DNA of 64,000 nt from Bacteroidales bacterium UBA2861 (GCA_002350615.1 DEFD01000032.1:1-64000), one strand, 5' to 3'. Positions 28,783 through 39,185 are shown, counted from the first letter of the stretch. Program-made: numbers and translations. The notes: generated from the sequence alone by a model not told the origin.

Positions 28783-30282
28783 ATGAAAAAGTATATAGCA
28801 ACAATGCTCGCAGCGGCCCTTGCCGCAGTTTCCTGCAACCTGGACCAGACTCCGTATTCTGAAACGGTGGCCGCAGATTACGTGAAGGGCGACGCTTCCG
28901 TAAACAACCTTCTGATAGGTGCATACAACGGCCTGTACGATGTCATGTACTATGAATGGGCGATGACCGAACTCCGTTCGGACAATGTCCGCATGCGGGT
29001 AAACCAGTCCTCGTCCGGCGACACCAAGCTGGTGGAGCAGCTGGACCAGAACGTGGTGCAGACCGCGAACGACTGGGTGGAGAAATACTGGAACGCAAGT
29101 TACAAGGTAATCTACCGTGCCAACAGCGTGCTTGCCAATATCGATAAGGTGAAGAACGGCACAAAACGCGCACAGTATGAAGGCGAGGCCCTGTTCCTGA
29201 GGGCCTGGATGCACTTCAATCTGGTACGCCTCTGGGGTCCCTGCTTCAAGGTTACCAGGAGCATTCCCGCAGATGAGGCCAGACACATGCAGCGCAGTAC
29301 CGTGGATGAGGTTTACGACCTTGTCGAGGAAGACCTTGGCAGGATCATCAGCGAAAAGCTACTTCCCGCGAAGATGTCCGACGACGAGCTCGGGAGGGCC
29401 GACATCAAAGCCGCCGAAGCGATGCTCGCAAAGGTTTACATGACCCGCTGGCAGCCCGGCGACGAAGGCTACGCCGAAGCGATTCCGCTGCTGGAAGCTG
29501 TGATGGACTCCTGCTCTACCGGCGGGATCCCGACTCTCATTCCCTATGCAGACGTATTCGACAAGGCCAAGGAATGCAATTCCGAAATCCTCCTTGCAGT
29601 GCGCTACAAGAGCGGAAGCCTTGGGATCGGTTCTCCTTTCACCACCCTTTTCGCCCCCATCAACAATGCGGGCAACGTGGCCATGGGCTCGCCGAAGCAC
29701 TTCAATTTCCCTTCGGACAACCTGATCGCCGCTTACGCGCAGGGAGATCTCCGCAAGGATGTCACACTCCAGGAAAGCTACTACAACGCCACCACGGGTC
29801 AAACCATCGACGGGGCCTCCGGACGCTACTGCAGCAAGTTCATCGACAAGGACATGAGCAGCGAGTGGGACGCCGAGAACGACTGGCCCGTCATCCGCCT
29901 CGCGGACGTGCTGCTGCTTTACAGCGAAGCCTACAATGAGATCAACGGTCCCGGAACCAAGGCCCTTGAATGCCTGAATGCGGTCCGGACAAGGGCCGGC
30001 CTAGATCCCTATGACGCCGCGGCCCTCGGAACCCGCTTCGCCTTCCGCACCGCCGTGCGCAATGAGCGCAGGCTTGAGCTCGCCATGGAGAACCAGCGCT
30101 GGTTCGACCTGCTGAGGTGGGAGAATGCGGTGGCTACCATCAACGCCTTCTACACATCGGAAATCTTCTATTCCGGATACAACTACACGGTGAACCCGAT
30201 AGAAAAGTGGCAGACGCTCCTCCCGGTTCCCACCGCGGTACTCAACATCAACAAGGATGTGGCACAGAATCCCGGTTATTAA
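28783..30282 (+). CDS. SusD/RagB-family binding lipoprotein, alginate locus
   Basis: 499 residues, lipobox AVSC (Cys18). Typical SusD features are the NLDQTPYSE start, a helical body (FLRAWMHFNLVRLWG), the NERRLELAMENQRWFDLLRW motif and the ending LLPVPTAVLNINKDVAQNPGY-type. It forms the surface lid on the preceding SusC. A GGAGG ribosome site lies in the 12-nt gap to susC. Confidence 0.95.
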   Translation: MKKYIATMLAAALAAVSCNLDQTPYSETVAADYVKGDASVNNLLIGAYNGLYDVMYYEWAMTELRSDNVRMRVNQSSSGDTKLVEQLDQNVVQTANDWVEKYWNASYKVIYRANSVLANIDKVKNGTKRAQYEGEALFLRAWMHFNLVRLWGPCFKVTRSIPADEARHMQRSTVDEVYDLVEEDLGRIISEKLLPAKMSDDELGRADIKAAEAMLAKVYMTRWQPGDEGYAEAIPLLEAVMDSCSTGGIPTLIPYADVFDKAKECNSEILLAVRYKSGSLGIGSPFTTLFAPINNAGNVAMGSPKHFNFPSDNLIAAYAQGDLRKDVTLQESYYNATTGQTIDGASGRYCSKFIDKDMSSEWDAENDWPVIRLADVLLLYSEAYNEINGPGTKALECLNAVRTRAGLDPYDAAALGTRFAFRTAVRNERRLELAMENQRWFDLLRWENAVATINAFYTSEIFYSGYNYTVNPIEKWQTLLPVPTAVLNINKDVAQNPGY

Positions 30283-30294
30283 AATCCAAGAGCA

Positions 30295-31980
30295 ATGAAA
30301 AGATCATACATATATATACTTTCCTGCATCCTCGCCGCTTTCGCATCAGTTTCGTGCGAGGAGCTGAGGATTGACGAGATGGTCGAGTCCGCTCCGCTGA
30401 TAGAGGCCTTCGCGCCCGAATCCGCAGCTGTCGGGGAAGAGATCGTCGTCACCGGCAAATATCTCCACAACGTGGTGGAAGCCTATATCGGAGAAGCCAA
30501 GGTGGAGATATCCGAGAAAGTGTCCGATTCCAGGCTTTCGATTATCGTATCCGAGGATGCGGTATCCGGCAAGATAGCCCTCGTGAACGTGAAGGGCCGC
30601 GGCGAATCCGAAAAGAGTTTCTCCCGCAGGTATGTGGTTCCGGAGCTCACCCTTTCGATGATGCCTGCCAAAGCCGACCTTGGAGAGGAAATCCTGATAG
30701 GCGGACTGCATCTGAACGCAGTCAAGAAGGTACTGTTCACCTCCGGGCAGAACGATCCGCACGAAGGAACCATCATCACCCGCAACGACCGTGAGCTCAC
30801 GGTGAAGGTTCCATGGGTGGAAAGCGACGAGGCCGCCGTGTCGTTCCTTTATTCCGACGGCAGCGCCGACGTGCAGACGGACGCTTCCCTGTCGCCCACT
30901 ATCTCAGTGGTCAAGCCCGTTCCCGTTTTCAATCCCCAGGTTTTCGACACTACGGCCGTCGGCCGCAGCATCACCCTCACGGGAGAGAATCTCGGAAATG
31001 TGGAAAGGATCACCGTGGGTGGGATTGACGCCCCGCTGTTCCACAGCCCGGACGGCCTCAGTTTCACCGTTCCCGCAGGTGAGTTCAAAGACGGCAACAC
31101 CACCGTGGAACTCCGTGCCTGGTACTTCGAAGGCAACGAGAGCCAGGTCCTCGCAAGCGAATTCACCGTCTTCGTCCCGTTCGTAAAATTCTGGCAGAAC
31201 GTCGTTTTATGGACACAGGGCCGCGTGGAGAACAGCACTTACGCCAGCTTCTTCTCTCCTGAGGACGGCATAGTCTATGCCAATGCCGACTGGGCGACCA
31301 GGCTCGACCCCATTGCCATGAAGTATTTCAATACCCAGTGGGGATCGGGCAACATGCCCAAGCCGGAAGTCGTCTCCGACGATGACTACTACAGCGTAAA
31401 ACCCTATTTCTTCATTTCGGCAGTCAGCGGCAACGTGCTGCAGCTCAACTCCCCCGCCAACTCGAACAGCCAGCTCAAGAACTTCTTCAAAAGTTCCGCG
31501 TCCGGCGATGACAACAGAATCACGGGAGCGAACAGCAACTGTCCCGGCACCCCGATTCTCAGTTTTAGGGTTCTGGATGCCGCAAACGCCACCGAGAAGG
31601 CTCTGATTGACAAAGTCCTGGCTGACGAGATAGAGAATATCAACGAAGAACTCTTCCCTATCGACGCCGAGGCCGGCACAGTCGCGGGAATCAAGTTCTC
31701 TTCCGCTGCGGGCGGACTCAAGAGCGACAAATTCTGCGACCACCAGACCGCCACGCTCGTGAACGATCCCGGTTACAAACTCGATGCGGTGTTCCTCGTA
31801 GCCTATTACGACAACTGCGGATACGACTCCTCCGCGCGTGCCAACGGCATAAGGCGTCTCGGCCTCCTGCACCTCAAGCAGATAGACTGGGGCGTGAACG
31901 GCTCCAACTACAGCGGCTCCAGCGTGGTTCTGGACTGCTACTGGCAGAAATATGATTATGACTATTCCAAACTTCAGTAG
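30295..31980 (+). CDS. Surface glycan-binding lipoprotein with IPT/TIG domains (first of two)
   Basis: 561 residues, lipobox SVSC (Cys21). About three IPT/TIG immunoglobulin-like domains span residues 35-300 (for example GEEIVVTGKYLHN and GRSITLTGENLGNVERITVGG). A distinct C-terminal domain of about 260 residues carries YYSVKPY near 364, a SPANSNSQLK segment and VLDCYWQ near the end. The same C-terminal motifs recur in the next gene. Position after susCD matches SusE/F-type or SGBP proteins, which bind the polysaccharide at the surface; the C-terminal domain is the likely alginate-binding part. This is inferred from context. Confidence 0.85.
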   Translation: MKRSYIYILSCILAAFASVSCEELRIDEMVESAPLIEAFAPESAAVGEEIVVTGKYLHNVVEAYIGEAKVEISEKVSDSRLSIIVSEDAVSGKIALVNVKGRGESEKSFSRRYVVPELTLSMMPAKADLGEEILIGGLHLNAVKKVLFTSGQNDPHEGTIITRNDRELTVKVPWVESDEAAVSFLYSDGSADVQTDASLSPTISVVKPVPVFNPQVFDTTAVGRSITLTGENLGNVERITVGGIDAPLFHSPDGLSFTVPAGEFKDGNTTVELRAWYFEGNESQVLASEFTVFVPFVKFWQNVVLWTQGRVENSTYASFFSPEDGIVYANADWATRLDPIAMKYFNTQWGSGNMPKPEVVSDDDYYSVKPYFFISAVSGNVLQLNSPANSNSQLKNFFKSSASGDDNRITGANSNCPGTPILSFRVLDAANATEKALIDKVLADEIENINEELFPIDAEAGTVAGIKFSSAAGGLKSDKFCDHQTATLVNDPGYKLDAVFLVAYYDNCGYDSSARANGIRRLGLLHLKQIDWGVNGSNYSGSSVVLDCYWQKYDYDYSKLQ

Positions 31981-31983
31981 AAT

Positions 31984-33897
31984 ATGAAAATCAGCAGATT
32001 ATATATAGCAGCCGCAATTTGCGCCAGCCTCCTGGCCGCAGTTTCCTGCAAGGACGACGCCATCCGTCCGGAAAAGATTCCGGCAGTGAACGTCACTTCG
32101 GAGAAGCTAAGCCCCGACACTGACGAGAGCGGCAAGGTGCGCGCCTACGTGGGCACTGCGGTGACTGCGAAGGGCATCAACCTGGACAAGGTGACTAAGG
32201 TGACCTTCGGCGATGCGGAAGCCCCCATCCTGAGCGTCTCCCTTAAGGAAATCGTTTTCGAGATTCCTCAGCTCGAGCTCGCCCAGGACGATGAGCCTCA
32301 GCAGGTTATCCTTCGCGTTTGGGGCGAATCCGCGGACAAACCCGTCTTTACATGGGAGTACTATGTCACGATTCCCGTGACGGAAACCAGATACGACTCC
32401 TTTACTCCAGCCAGCGGCACCGTCGGTACGGCGCTCAGCTTCAGCGGACGCAACTTGGACAGGGTGAGCGCGGTTAAATTCGGCGACGTGGCGGTAAACA
32501 GCTTCACCGCACAGAGTGCCACTACGCTCGAACTCGCGGTGCCGGCTATGCCCGCCACCGAAGCGAACACCAAATATCCCGTTTCCATCGTCTGGGAAGA
32601 AGGCACCATCGAAACCGAAGACAGCCTGACCTTCCTCCGTCCCGTATTCGAGGCTTTCAGCCAGGGCGGCGAGGCGGCCCTGGGCGATGAATTCATCCTT
32701 GCAGGCGAGAATCTCGACCTTGTGGATTCCCTCGTATGGGGCAGCGAAAAGCTTCTCATCGTATCAGCCACGGCCTCTGAAATCAATGTCAAGATTCCCA
32801 CGGGTCTGGATACCGAAGACCCCGCCATTGCCCGCAAGGCCCTGGACGCCTACTACGGCAATCCCGGCACGGGAATCCGCATCTGCGAGGAGTTCGCGAT
32901 CAACACCACTCCCATAGGTCCGGCGGCGCCAGTATTCTCAAGCGCGACCGTTGAAAGCGGCTACAGCCACATCTATCTCGGCAAGGAAGTTACCGTGAGC
33001 GGTGAAAACATGTCAAGCGTGGAAGGCTTCAAGATCGACGGCATTTCCGTGCCGGTGAATGGCGAAGTCACGGACATAGCAGCAAAATTCACCGTGCCGT
33101 CAGGCATCACTGGCAATGCTGCCAAGGAAGTGGACCTCAGCATCATCTGGGGTGGAGGCAACGAGCTGTCCTGCGGCAAGATCACCGTATATCCCTTCTA
33201 CTATACCAAGGGTATGCAAATCCGTTCCGGTTCCAACTCGTCAGGCACTTATCCTGCTGAAAACAGGGACGCGGCCTTCCTCATTTTCGAAGAAGGGAAA
33301 GTGATTTCCGTAGATGAGTTCAAGACGCGCGGCATCGACAGCTTCGTGTTCGGGGACACCCATATCGTAACTTCGAAGAATATCGTGAGCGGAACCCAGG
33401 AACAGTATTACAGCGTCAAGCCATACACTCTCCTGACATCGGACAGCAGCAACAAACTGGCATTCCAGAGCCCTTCCAACTCCAACGGCCAGCTCAAGAC
33501 CCATTCCGATTCCGAAGGGAATAAACTGCCTTCCGTTTTCGGATCTCCGGTTCTTTATTTCCAGGTGGTCACCGCCGACTCTCTGAAGTCAAAACTCACC
33601 GGCGCCAGCCTGGAAGACATTACCTACGCCGCTCCCAAGGCGGGTGCCTCCGCTCCGGCATTTGCGGCGGCAGAAGGTAGCGGAGCCTGGGCTGCAGGAA
33701 GCGTACTCTGCGTGGAATATGTGGATTACGCCACTGCTTCCGCGGGCTCCAAGCCTGGAGACAATCTTGCGGGAGTGAGAAATATTGGCTATATTGTCAT
33801 CCATGACGTCACTTGCGGCGATGCCGAAACCGGAAAGGCCAAAGCCGATCGCAAGGGTTATGTAAGTTTCGATTTATACTGGTCAAATGTTCTGTAA
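31984..33897 (+). CDS. Surface glycan-binding lipoprotein with IPT/TIG domains (second of two)
   Basis: 637 residues, lipobox AVSC (Cys22). Four IPT/TIG-like domains span about 35-400 (GTALSFSGRNLDRVSAVKFG, LGDEFILAGENLDLVDSLVWG, GKEVTVSGENMSSVEGFKIDG). The C-terminal domain shares YYSVKPY (near 474), SPSNSNGQLK, a SPVLYFQVV segment and a final DLYW with the preceding protein, so the two are paralogues differing in the number of spacer domains. It starts 3 nt after its partner and overlaps the PL6 gene by 11 nt. A surface alginate-binding role is inferred. Confidence 0.85.
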   Translation: MKISRLYIAAAICASLLAAVSCKDDAIRPEKIPAVNVTSEKLSPDTDESGKVRAYVGTAVTAKGINLDKVTKVTFGDAEAPILSVSLKEIVFEIPQLELAQDDEPQQVILRVWGESADKPVFTWEYYVTIPVTETRYDSFTPASGTVGTALSFSGRNLDRVSAVKFGDVAVNSFTAQSATTLELAVPAMPATEANTKYPVSIVWEEGTIETEDSLTFLRPVFEAFSQGGEAALGDEFILAGENLDLVDSLVWGSEKLLIVSATASEINVKIPTGLDTEDPAIARKALDAYYGNPGTGIRICEEFAINTTPIGPAAPVFSSATVESGYSHIYLGKEVTVSGENMSSVEGFKIDGISVPVNGEVTDIAAKFTVPSGITGNAAKEVDLSIIWGGGNELSCGKITVYPFYYTKGMQIRSGSNSSGTYPAENRDAAFLIFEEGKVISVDEFKTRGIDSFVFGDTHIVTSKNIVSGTQEQYYSVKPYTLLTSDSSNKLAFQSPSNSNGQLKTHSDSEGNKLPSVFGSPVLYFQVVTADSLKSKLTGASLEDITYAAPKAGASAPAFAAAEGSGAWAAGSVLCVEYVDYATASAGSKPGDNLAGVRNIGYIVIHDVTCGDAETGKAKADRKGYVSFDLYWSNVL

Positions 33898-35104
33898 AAA
33901 CGTAGTCAGGAATATAACAGCGACGCTTTTCGTGGCAGCCTTCCTTTTCGGGGGCTGCTACGACGGCGTATCCGGGGAAACCGGAACGGTGAATTCCGCC
34001 GAAAGCCTGAAGACCGCTCTCGCCAACGCCAAACCAGGCGATGTAATTGTCTGGCAGAACGGCGATTACCAGTCGCTCAAGATTCAGTTCAAAGGTAACG
34101 GCACTGCCGAAGCGCCTATCACCCTCAAGGCCGAAACGCCCGGCAAGGTGGTCCTGAAGGGTGCCTCGCAGATCAAGCTTTCCGGGAGCTGGCTTGTGGT
34201 GGAAGGCTTCGCTTTCACTGCCACCGACAGCAATTCCAAAAATTCCCCTATCATGTTCGCATCCGGAAGTTCCAACTGCCGGGTAAGCGACTGCAGCATA
34301 GACGGCAAAGACAGCATGTACAGCGAGACCGACTGCAAATGGGTGTCCATCTACGGACACGACAACGAGATTTCCCATTGCAGTTTCAGCGACAAGCGCA
34401 CCATGGGATGCCTTCTCGTCGTGTGGATGGAAGAAGGAATCGTGCCCCGGCACCGGATCCTGAACAATTATTTCCACAGGCCTTACACCCATGTCGATGA
34501 AAATGGCAAGGCCCGCAACGGACAGGAATCAATCCGCATAGGCACCAGCACTTTCTCCCTCAGCGACGCCTGCTGCACCGTGAGCGGCAATTACTTCGAG
34601 AAATGCGACGGCGAACTTGCTGAGATTATCTCAAACAAGAGTTGCCGCAACCTCTACGAGGGAAATTTGTTCGTAGATTCTGTGGGATCGCTTACCCTCA
34701 GGCACGGCAATTATTGCGTCGTCCGGGGCAACTACTTCTACACCAAGGGGAAAGCCAATGTAGGCGGAGTCCGCATCATAGGCGAGAACCACCTGGTGGA
34801 AGGCAACTTCTTCCTGGGTATGACCGGATCCGGATACAAGTCCGCACTCTGCCTCGTTCGCGGCGAGAGCAATGCCAAGCTGAACGGCTACGCCCCGGTG
34901 GTGGATGCGGTGATCAAGGACAATCTGTTCATCGGCTGCAAGAATGCCATCACTGAGGATTTCAGCGGGCGCGACAGCCAGGACACCGCCCCCGTGGGCA
35001 CGGTTTATCAGAACAACAGGATCCTCTCCGCCAAGGAAGGCAAAGATTTCGACTTCAGTCCCCAAATGGACGCAATCAAGAACGAAAGCGGCAAAAGATG
35101 GTAA
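33887..35104 (+). CDS. PL6-family polysaccharide lyase, single beta-helix (alginate lyase)
   Basis: 405 residues with a lipoprotein-like signal (FGGC). A right-handed beta-helix of the chondroitinase B/alginate lyase class follows. Signature segments are NGQESIRIGTS, CDGELAEIISNKS and LTLRHGNY; they hold the catalytic Lys251 and Arg272, spaced 21 residues apart as in chondroitinase B. The family cleaves uronic-acid linkages by calcium-assisted beta-elimination. Neighbouring PL17, KdgF and reductase genes favour alginate over dermatan sulfate. It overlaps the IPT/TIG gene by 11 nt and the next PL6 gene by 7 nt. With one helix domain it may be the endo-acting member. Confidence 0.9.
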   Translation: MFCKNVVRNITATLFVAAFLFGGCYDGVSGETGTVNSAESLKTALANAKPGDVIVWQNGDYQSLKIQFKGNGTAEAPITLKAETPGKVVLKGASQIKLSGSWLVVEGFAFTATDSNSKNSPIMFASGSSNCRVSDCSIDGKDSMYSETDCKWVSIYGHDNEISHCSFSDKRTMGCLLVVWMEEGIVPRHRILNNYFHRPYTHVDENGKARNGQESIRIGTSTFSLSDACCTVSGNYFEKCDGELAEIISNKSCRNLYEGNLFVDSVGSLTLRHGNYCVVRGNYFYTKGKANVGGVRIIGENHLVEGNFFLGMTGSGYKSALCLVRGESNAKLNGYAPVVDAVIKDNLFIGCKNAITEDFSGRDSQDTAPVGTVYQNNRILSAKEGKDFDFSPQMDAIKNESGKRW

Positions 35105-37035
35105 GAAAGATTTATACTGCACTCGTATTGGCCTGCGGCCTGATGGCCTGCTCCGGGCCCGTAAGCATTGAAAAAGCGGCGGCAGCACTCCTGAAGGCTG
35201 CTCCAGACGACACCATAGTTGTAAAGGACGGCGCCTATGCCGATGTAAAACTGGACTGGAAGGCATACGCGACAGCCGACAAGCCAATAGTCGTCCGCGC
35301 CGAGACCCCCGGAGGAGTGTGCCTCAGCGGGAAGTCCGAACTCAAGATCAGTGGAGAGGGGCTCACGGTGTCAGGTTTCCTCTTCAGGGGATGCGTTCGC
35401 GACAAGGGCAGCGTCGTGGAATTCCGCAGCGGCGACGATCTTGCGCAGGGCTGCCGCCTGACGGACTGCGCCTTCGACCGTTGCGTACCTGCAAAGCGCG
35501 ACATATCTTATTGTTACGTAAATCTTTACGGCCGCGCCAACAGGGTGGACCACTGCTCCTTCTACGGCAAGCAGAATCTGGGCGTGACGCTGGTGGTCAT
35601 GCTCAATTACCCGGACTGCGACGACAACAGGCATATGATAGACCACAACTGGTTCGGTCCCAGGCCTGTGTATGGCTCAAACGGCGCCGAAACCATTCGT
35701 GTGGGCACTTCGCATCAGTGCATGCAGAATTCGCGCAGCATAATCGCCGACAATCTTTTCGAACGCTGCGACGGCGAGGTGGAAGTGGTTTCCATCAAGT
35801 CCAGCGAGAACGTCATAGCACGCAACTTCTTTTATGAATGCCAGGGAGTACTTGCCCTCAGGCACGGAGACCGCAATGTCGCCGAGGACAATGTCTTCCT
35901 GGGCCACGGAGTGCGGAACACCGGCGGCGTGCGCGTAGTGGGAGAGGACCAGGTGATAAGGGGCAACAAATTCATCGGCCTTGCAGGAAGCCGTTTCTTC
36001 TCCGCCCTCGCCTTCATGTACGGAGTGCCCAACTCTCTGCCCAACAGATACATGCAGGTAAAGCGCACAGTGGTTGAGAACAATGATTTCCAGGGCTGCG
36101 CATCCATAGAATTCAATACCGGTGAGGACGCCGAACGCACTCTTCCCCCCATTGAAACGGTATGGGAGAACAACAGGGTAAGCAACAGCGTCAGCTATGC
36201 GGAACCGTCATTCCAGAGTCTCTCCGCCGGCAAGGGCGCATCCTGGTTCGACCCTTCATCCGGCAGCGGAAGCAAAAGCGCAAGAATCATCGAGATATCC
36301 GACAGCCTGCTGGTTCTCGACAAAAGCATAGTAATCACCGAGCCTACCGTGATAGCGGCAGCTCCGGGGACCAGGCCCACCGTGATGTATGCCGGAAGCA
36401 AGAGGGACGATATGATCCGTATCTGCGACGGCGGCAGCCTCACCCTCAAAGGCATCCATTTCAGCGGAGTTCCCACCCCGGGTAAAAGCATGGCCAACAA
36501 CATCATAGCCACTGCTGAAAGCATGATAGACCCCTACTCCCTCAGCATCGAGGACTGCGAATTCTCCGATTGCGGGGAGGGTGCTTTCTTCGTAATCCGC
36601 GGCCGCAAGGGGACCTTCGCCGACAGGGTCGAGATCCGCAGGAGCGTTTTCCGGGACCTCAGCGGCGACGCGGTCTTTTTTGCCGCCGAAACCGATGACA
36701 GGGGCCGCTACAGCGGCGACGACCTCCTGATCGAGGACTGCCGTTTCGAGCATATCCTCGGCACCTGCGTGAACGTGTACCGCGGAGGCAGCGACGAGAG
36801 CACCGCAGGCCCCTACGTATATATTAGGAACTGCCGCTTCGACGACGCGTCCAACAAGGTGCGCGGAAGCGTGCTGAGACTCATCGGACCGCAGGTCCTG
36901 GAGATAAGCGGCTGCAAGTTCAGCGGGAGCGGCCGCGGAGGCTGCACTATTCGCCTTGACGAGGCTCCATGGGAGAAAATCTCACTGAAAAACAATACTT
37001 TCACAGGTTCCGGGCCTGTCAGGAGGAATCTTTAA
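35098..37035 (+). CDS. PL6-family lyase with a second beta-helix domain (alginate lyase)
   Basis: 645 residues, lipoprotein signal (LMAC). The first half is a PL6 domain with GAETIRVGTS, CDGEVEVVSIKSSENV and LALRHGDRN, giving catalytic Lys234 and Arg255 at the same 21-residue spacing as its neighbour. The second half (about 395-645) is a further parallel beta-helix (SLTLKGIHFSG, LSIEDCEFSDCGEGAFFV). A two-helix layout is known in exo-acting PL6 enzymes such as AlyGC, so an exo mode is a reasonable guess. It overlaps the previous gene by 7 nt and shares a TAATG stop-start with the PL17 gene. Confidence 0.9.
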   Translation: MVRKIYTALVLACGLMACSGPVSIEKAAAALLKAAPDDTIVVKDGAYADVKLDWKAYATADKPIVVRAETPGGVCLSGKSELKISGEGLTVSGFLFRGCVRDKGSVVEFRSGDDLAQGCRLTDCAFDRCVPAKRDISYCYVNLYGRANRVDHCSFYGKQNLGVTLVVMLNYPDCDDNRHMIDHNWFGPRPVYGSNGAETIRVGTSHQCMQNSRSIIADNLFERCDGEVEVVSIKSSENVIARNFFYECQGVLALRHGDRNVAEDNVFLGHGVRNTGGVRVVGEDQVIRGNKFIGLAGSRFFSALAFMYGVPNSLPNRYMQVKRTVVENNDFQGCASIEFNTGEDAERTLPPIETVWENNRVSNSVSYAEPSFQSLSAGKGASWFDPSSGSGSKSARIIEISDSLLVLDKSIVITEPTVIAAAPGTRPTVMYAGSKRDDMIRICDGGSLTLKGIHFSGVPTPGKSMANNIIATAESMIDPYSLSIEDCEFSDCGEGAFFVIRGRKGTFADRVEIRRSVFRDLSGDAVFFAAETDDRGRYSGDDLLIEDCRFEHILGTCVNVYRGGSDESTAGPYVYIRNCRFDDASNKVRGSVLRLIGPQVLEISGCKFSGSGRGGCTIRLDEAPWEKISLKNNTFTGSGPVRRNL

Positions 37036-39185
37036 TGAAGAGGATATCGGCTTTAATATGTTTCGCGGTCCTGTTTCTGGCAGCCGCATGCTCCGGAGGG
37101 AAACAGCAGGGGCAGATGCACCCGTCGCTGGCGCTCACGCCCGCCGGGGTCAGGCAGATCCGTTCCGGAGTGAACAAGGCTCCCCTTTTCCAGTCGGCGG
37201 TCAGGGATCTCTACGCCAAGGCGGACGAGGCGCTGCAGCGGCCCGTTGAAGTCCCTGTACCCAAGGACGGAGGCGGCGGCTATACCCACGAGACTCACAA
37301 GCGCAACTATTACGACATGTATTACATGGGCCTGGCCTGGCAGATAAGCGGGAACAGGGCTTATGCCGACAAGGTGCGCGACATCCTCCTGGAATATGCA
37401 AAACTCTATCCGACACTCGGATATCACCCCATGACACTGTCTCCCGTCAGGGGAAAACTTTTCTGGCAGACTCTTAACGAAAGCGTATGGCTCGTCCACA
37501 GCGCCATGGCATATGACTGCGTGTATGACGCCATCCCGGCTGAGACACGTTCGGTCATAGAAGAGAATCTCCTGCGTCCGGTTGCCCGCTTCATCATGGA
37601 AGGCACTCCGGACAACAGGGCCAACTTCGAGACCTTCAACAAGATGCACAATCACGGCACCTGGGCGCAGGCGGCCGTGGGCATGGCCGGATTCGCAATG
37701 GGCGACGAAGATCTCGTCCGGCAAGCGCTGTACGGCAGCCGCGAGGGCGGCGGCTTCATCCGCCAGCTGGACTGCCTCTTCTCCCCTGACGGCTATTTCA
37801 CCGAAGGGGCTTACTATCACCGCTACGCCATCTGGCCTTTCGTACTTTTCGCCCAGGCGATAGACCACAACATGCCGGAACTTGGCATCTTCGATTATCG
37901 CGACGGCATCATCACCCGCTCGGTAGGGACGCTTCTCAATATGGCCTACGAAGGAGAATTCTTCCATATCAACGACGCCATGGAAAAGGGCTATGACGCC
38001 CAGGAACTGATCTGCGCAGTGGACATCGCCTATGCGGCCCGGCCTCAGGACAGGTTCCTGCTGGATGTGGTACAGAGGTATCAGGGGACGGTTTCCGTTT
38101 CCGACGCCGGATTCAAGGTGGCGCGTGACATAGCCGCCGGCCTCGCAGAGCCGCTGAGGCTTTCGAGCGCCCTTTATAGGGACGGGGCGGAAGGGAAAGA
38201 CGGAGGTTTCGCGGTACTTCGCGGCCGCGGAGGCAGCACCCTGACCTTCAAGGCCACTTCACACGGACTCAGCCACGGCCACTATGACAAGCTCACCATA
38301 GCTTATTACGATTCAGGGCACGAGGTCCTGAGCGATTACGGCGCGGCCCGTTTCCACAACATCGAGGCGAAATACAAGGGACACTACACTCCCGAGAACA
38401 AGAGCTACGCGATGACCAGCATCGCCCACAACACCCTGGTGGCGGATGAGACTTCGCATTTCGGAGGCAAGATAAAGGAATCTTCCAAGCATTCTCCAAG
38501 GATTCTCGCCTACAGCGATGAAGACCCCGCTTTCCAGTATGTCGCAGCCCTCGATTCCTGCGCCTATACCGGCATCCGTATGAGCCGCTGGGTGGCGCTC
38601 ACGGAGCTTCCCTTCCTGCAGGGGCCCTTCGTCATCGACGTATTGAAAGCGGAGAGCGACAAACCCCACACCTACGACTATCCGCTTCATTATAACGGAC
38701 ATATGGTCTCCCTTTCGGTGCCGTACACCCGGGCGTCCGAGACCATGAAGGCTTTCGGAACGGCTCCGGGATACCGCCATCTCTGGCTCGAGGCGGAGGC
38801 TGCAGGAGCGGAAGGCAGCACGTCATACACCTGGCTTTGCGGGAACAGACTCTACAGTTTCACCGGGCTAAGCACCCCGGCAAGCGAAGTGAAGTTGCTG
38901 CGGAGCGGGGCCGGCGACCCGGATTTCAATCTGCGCAGCGAACCCTGCCTGCTGCTGAGGGAGAAGAACTTACGCAGCCGCACTTTTGCAGGCTGCCTGG
39001 AAAGCCACGGCAATTATGATCCGCGCGTTTACGAGACCGCCTCGGACATGGAGCACAGCTGCATCGGCATAGAGCTGGAAAAGGACGATGCCGAAGGCGT
39101 CAGCCTCCTCTACTCCTTCAAAGGCGGGGAGCGGCTGAAAGTATGTATAAATCTGATAAACAATTCAATGACAATTAAATATTAA
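37035..39185 (+). CDS. PL17-family oligoalginate lyase
   Basis: 716 residues from the ATG at 37035, preceded by AGGAGG and giving a lipoprotein signal (FLAAAC). A frame open from 36969 has no signal peptide at its start and overlaps the PL6 gene, so it is rejected. The N-terminal alpha-toroid holds KMHNHGTWAQ and GAYYHRYAIWPF (catalytic Tyr candidates at 260-264). The C-terminal heparinase-II/III-like sandwich holds SHGLSHGHYDKL and IAHNTLVADE. PL17 enzymes release unsaturated monouronates exolytically from oligo-alginate. It is followed after 4 nt by the KdgF-like gene that acts on that product. Confidence 0.92.
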   Translation: MKRISALICFAVLFLAAACSGGKQQGQMHPSLALTPAGVRQIRSGVNKAPLFQSAVRDLYAKADEALQRPVEVPVPKDGGGGYTHETHKRNYYDMYYMGLAWQISGNRAYADKVRDILLEYAKLYPTLGYHPMTLSPVRGKLFWQTLNESVWLVHSAMAYDCVYDAIPAETRSVIEENLLRPVARFIMEGTPDNRANFETFNKMHNHGTWAQAAVGMAGFAMGDEDLVRQALYGSREGGGFIRQLDCLFSPDGYFTEGAYYHRYAIWPFVLFAQAIDHNMPELGIFDYRDGIITRSVGTLLNMAYEGEFFHINDAMEKGYDAQELICAVDIAYAARPQDRFLLDVVQRYQGTVSVSDAGFKVARDIAAGLAEPLRLSSALYRDGAEGKDGGFAVLRGRGGSTLTFKATSHGLSHGHYDKLTIAYYDSGHEVLSDYGAARFHNIEAKYKGHYTPENKSYAMTSIAHNTLVADETSHFGGKIKESSKHSPRILAYSDEDPAFQYVAALDSCAYTGIRMSRWVALTELPFLQGPFVIDVLKAESDKPHTYDYPLHYNGHMVSLSVPYTRASETMKAFGTAPGYRHLWLEAEAAGAEGSTSYTWLCGNRLYSFTGLSTPASEVKLLRSGAGDPDFNLRSEPCLLLREKNLRSRTFAGCLESHGNYDPRVYETASDMEHSCIGIELEKDDAEGVSLLYSFKGGERLKVCINLINNSMTIKY

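Noticed and set aside
36969..37034. N-terminal extension of the PL17 gene
   Set aside because: It overlaps the PL6 gene, has no signal peptide and is followed by an ATG with an AGGAGG site and a proper lipoprotein signal.
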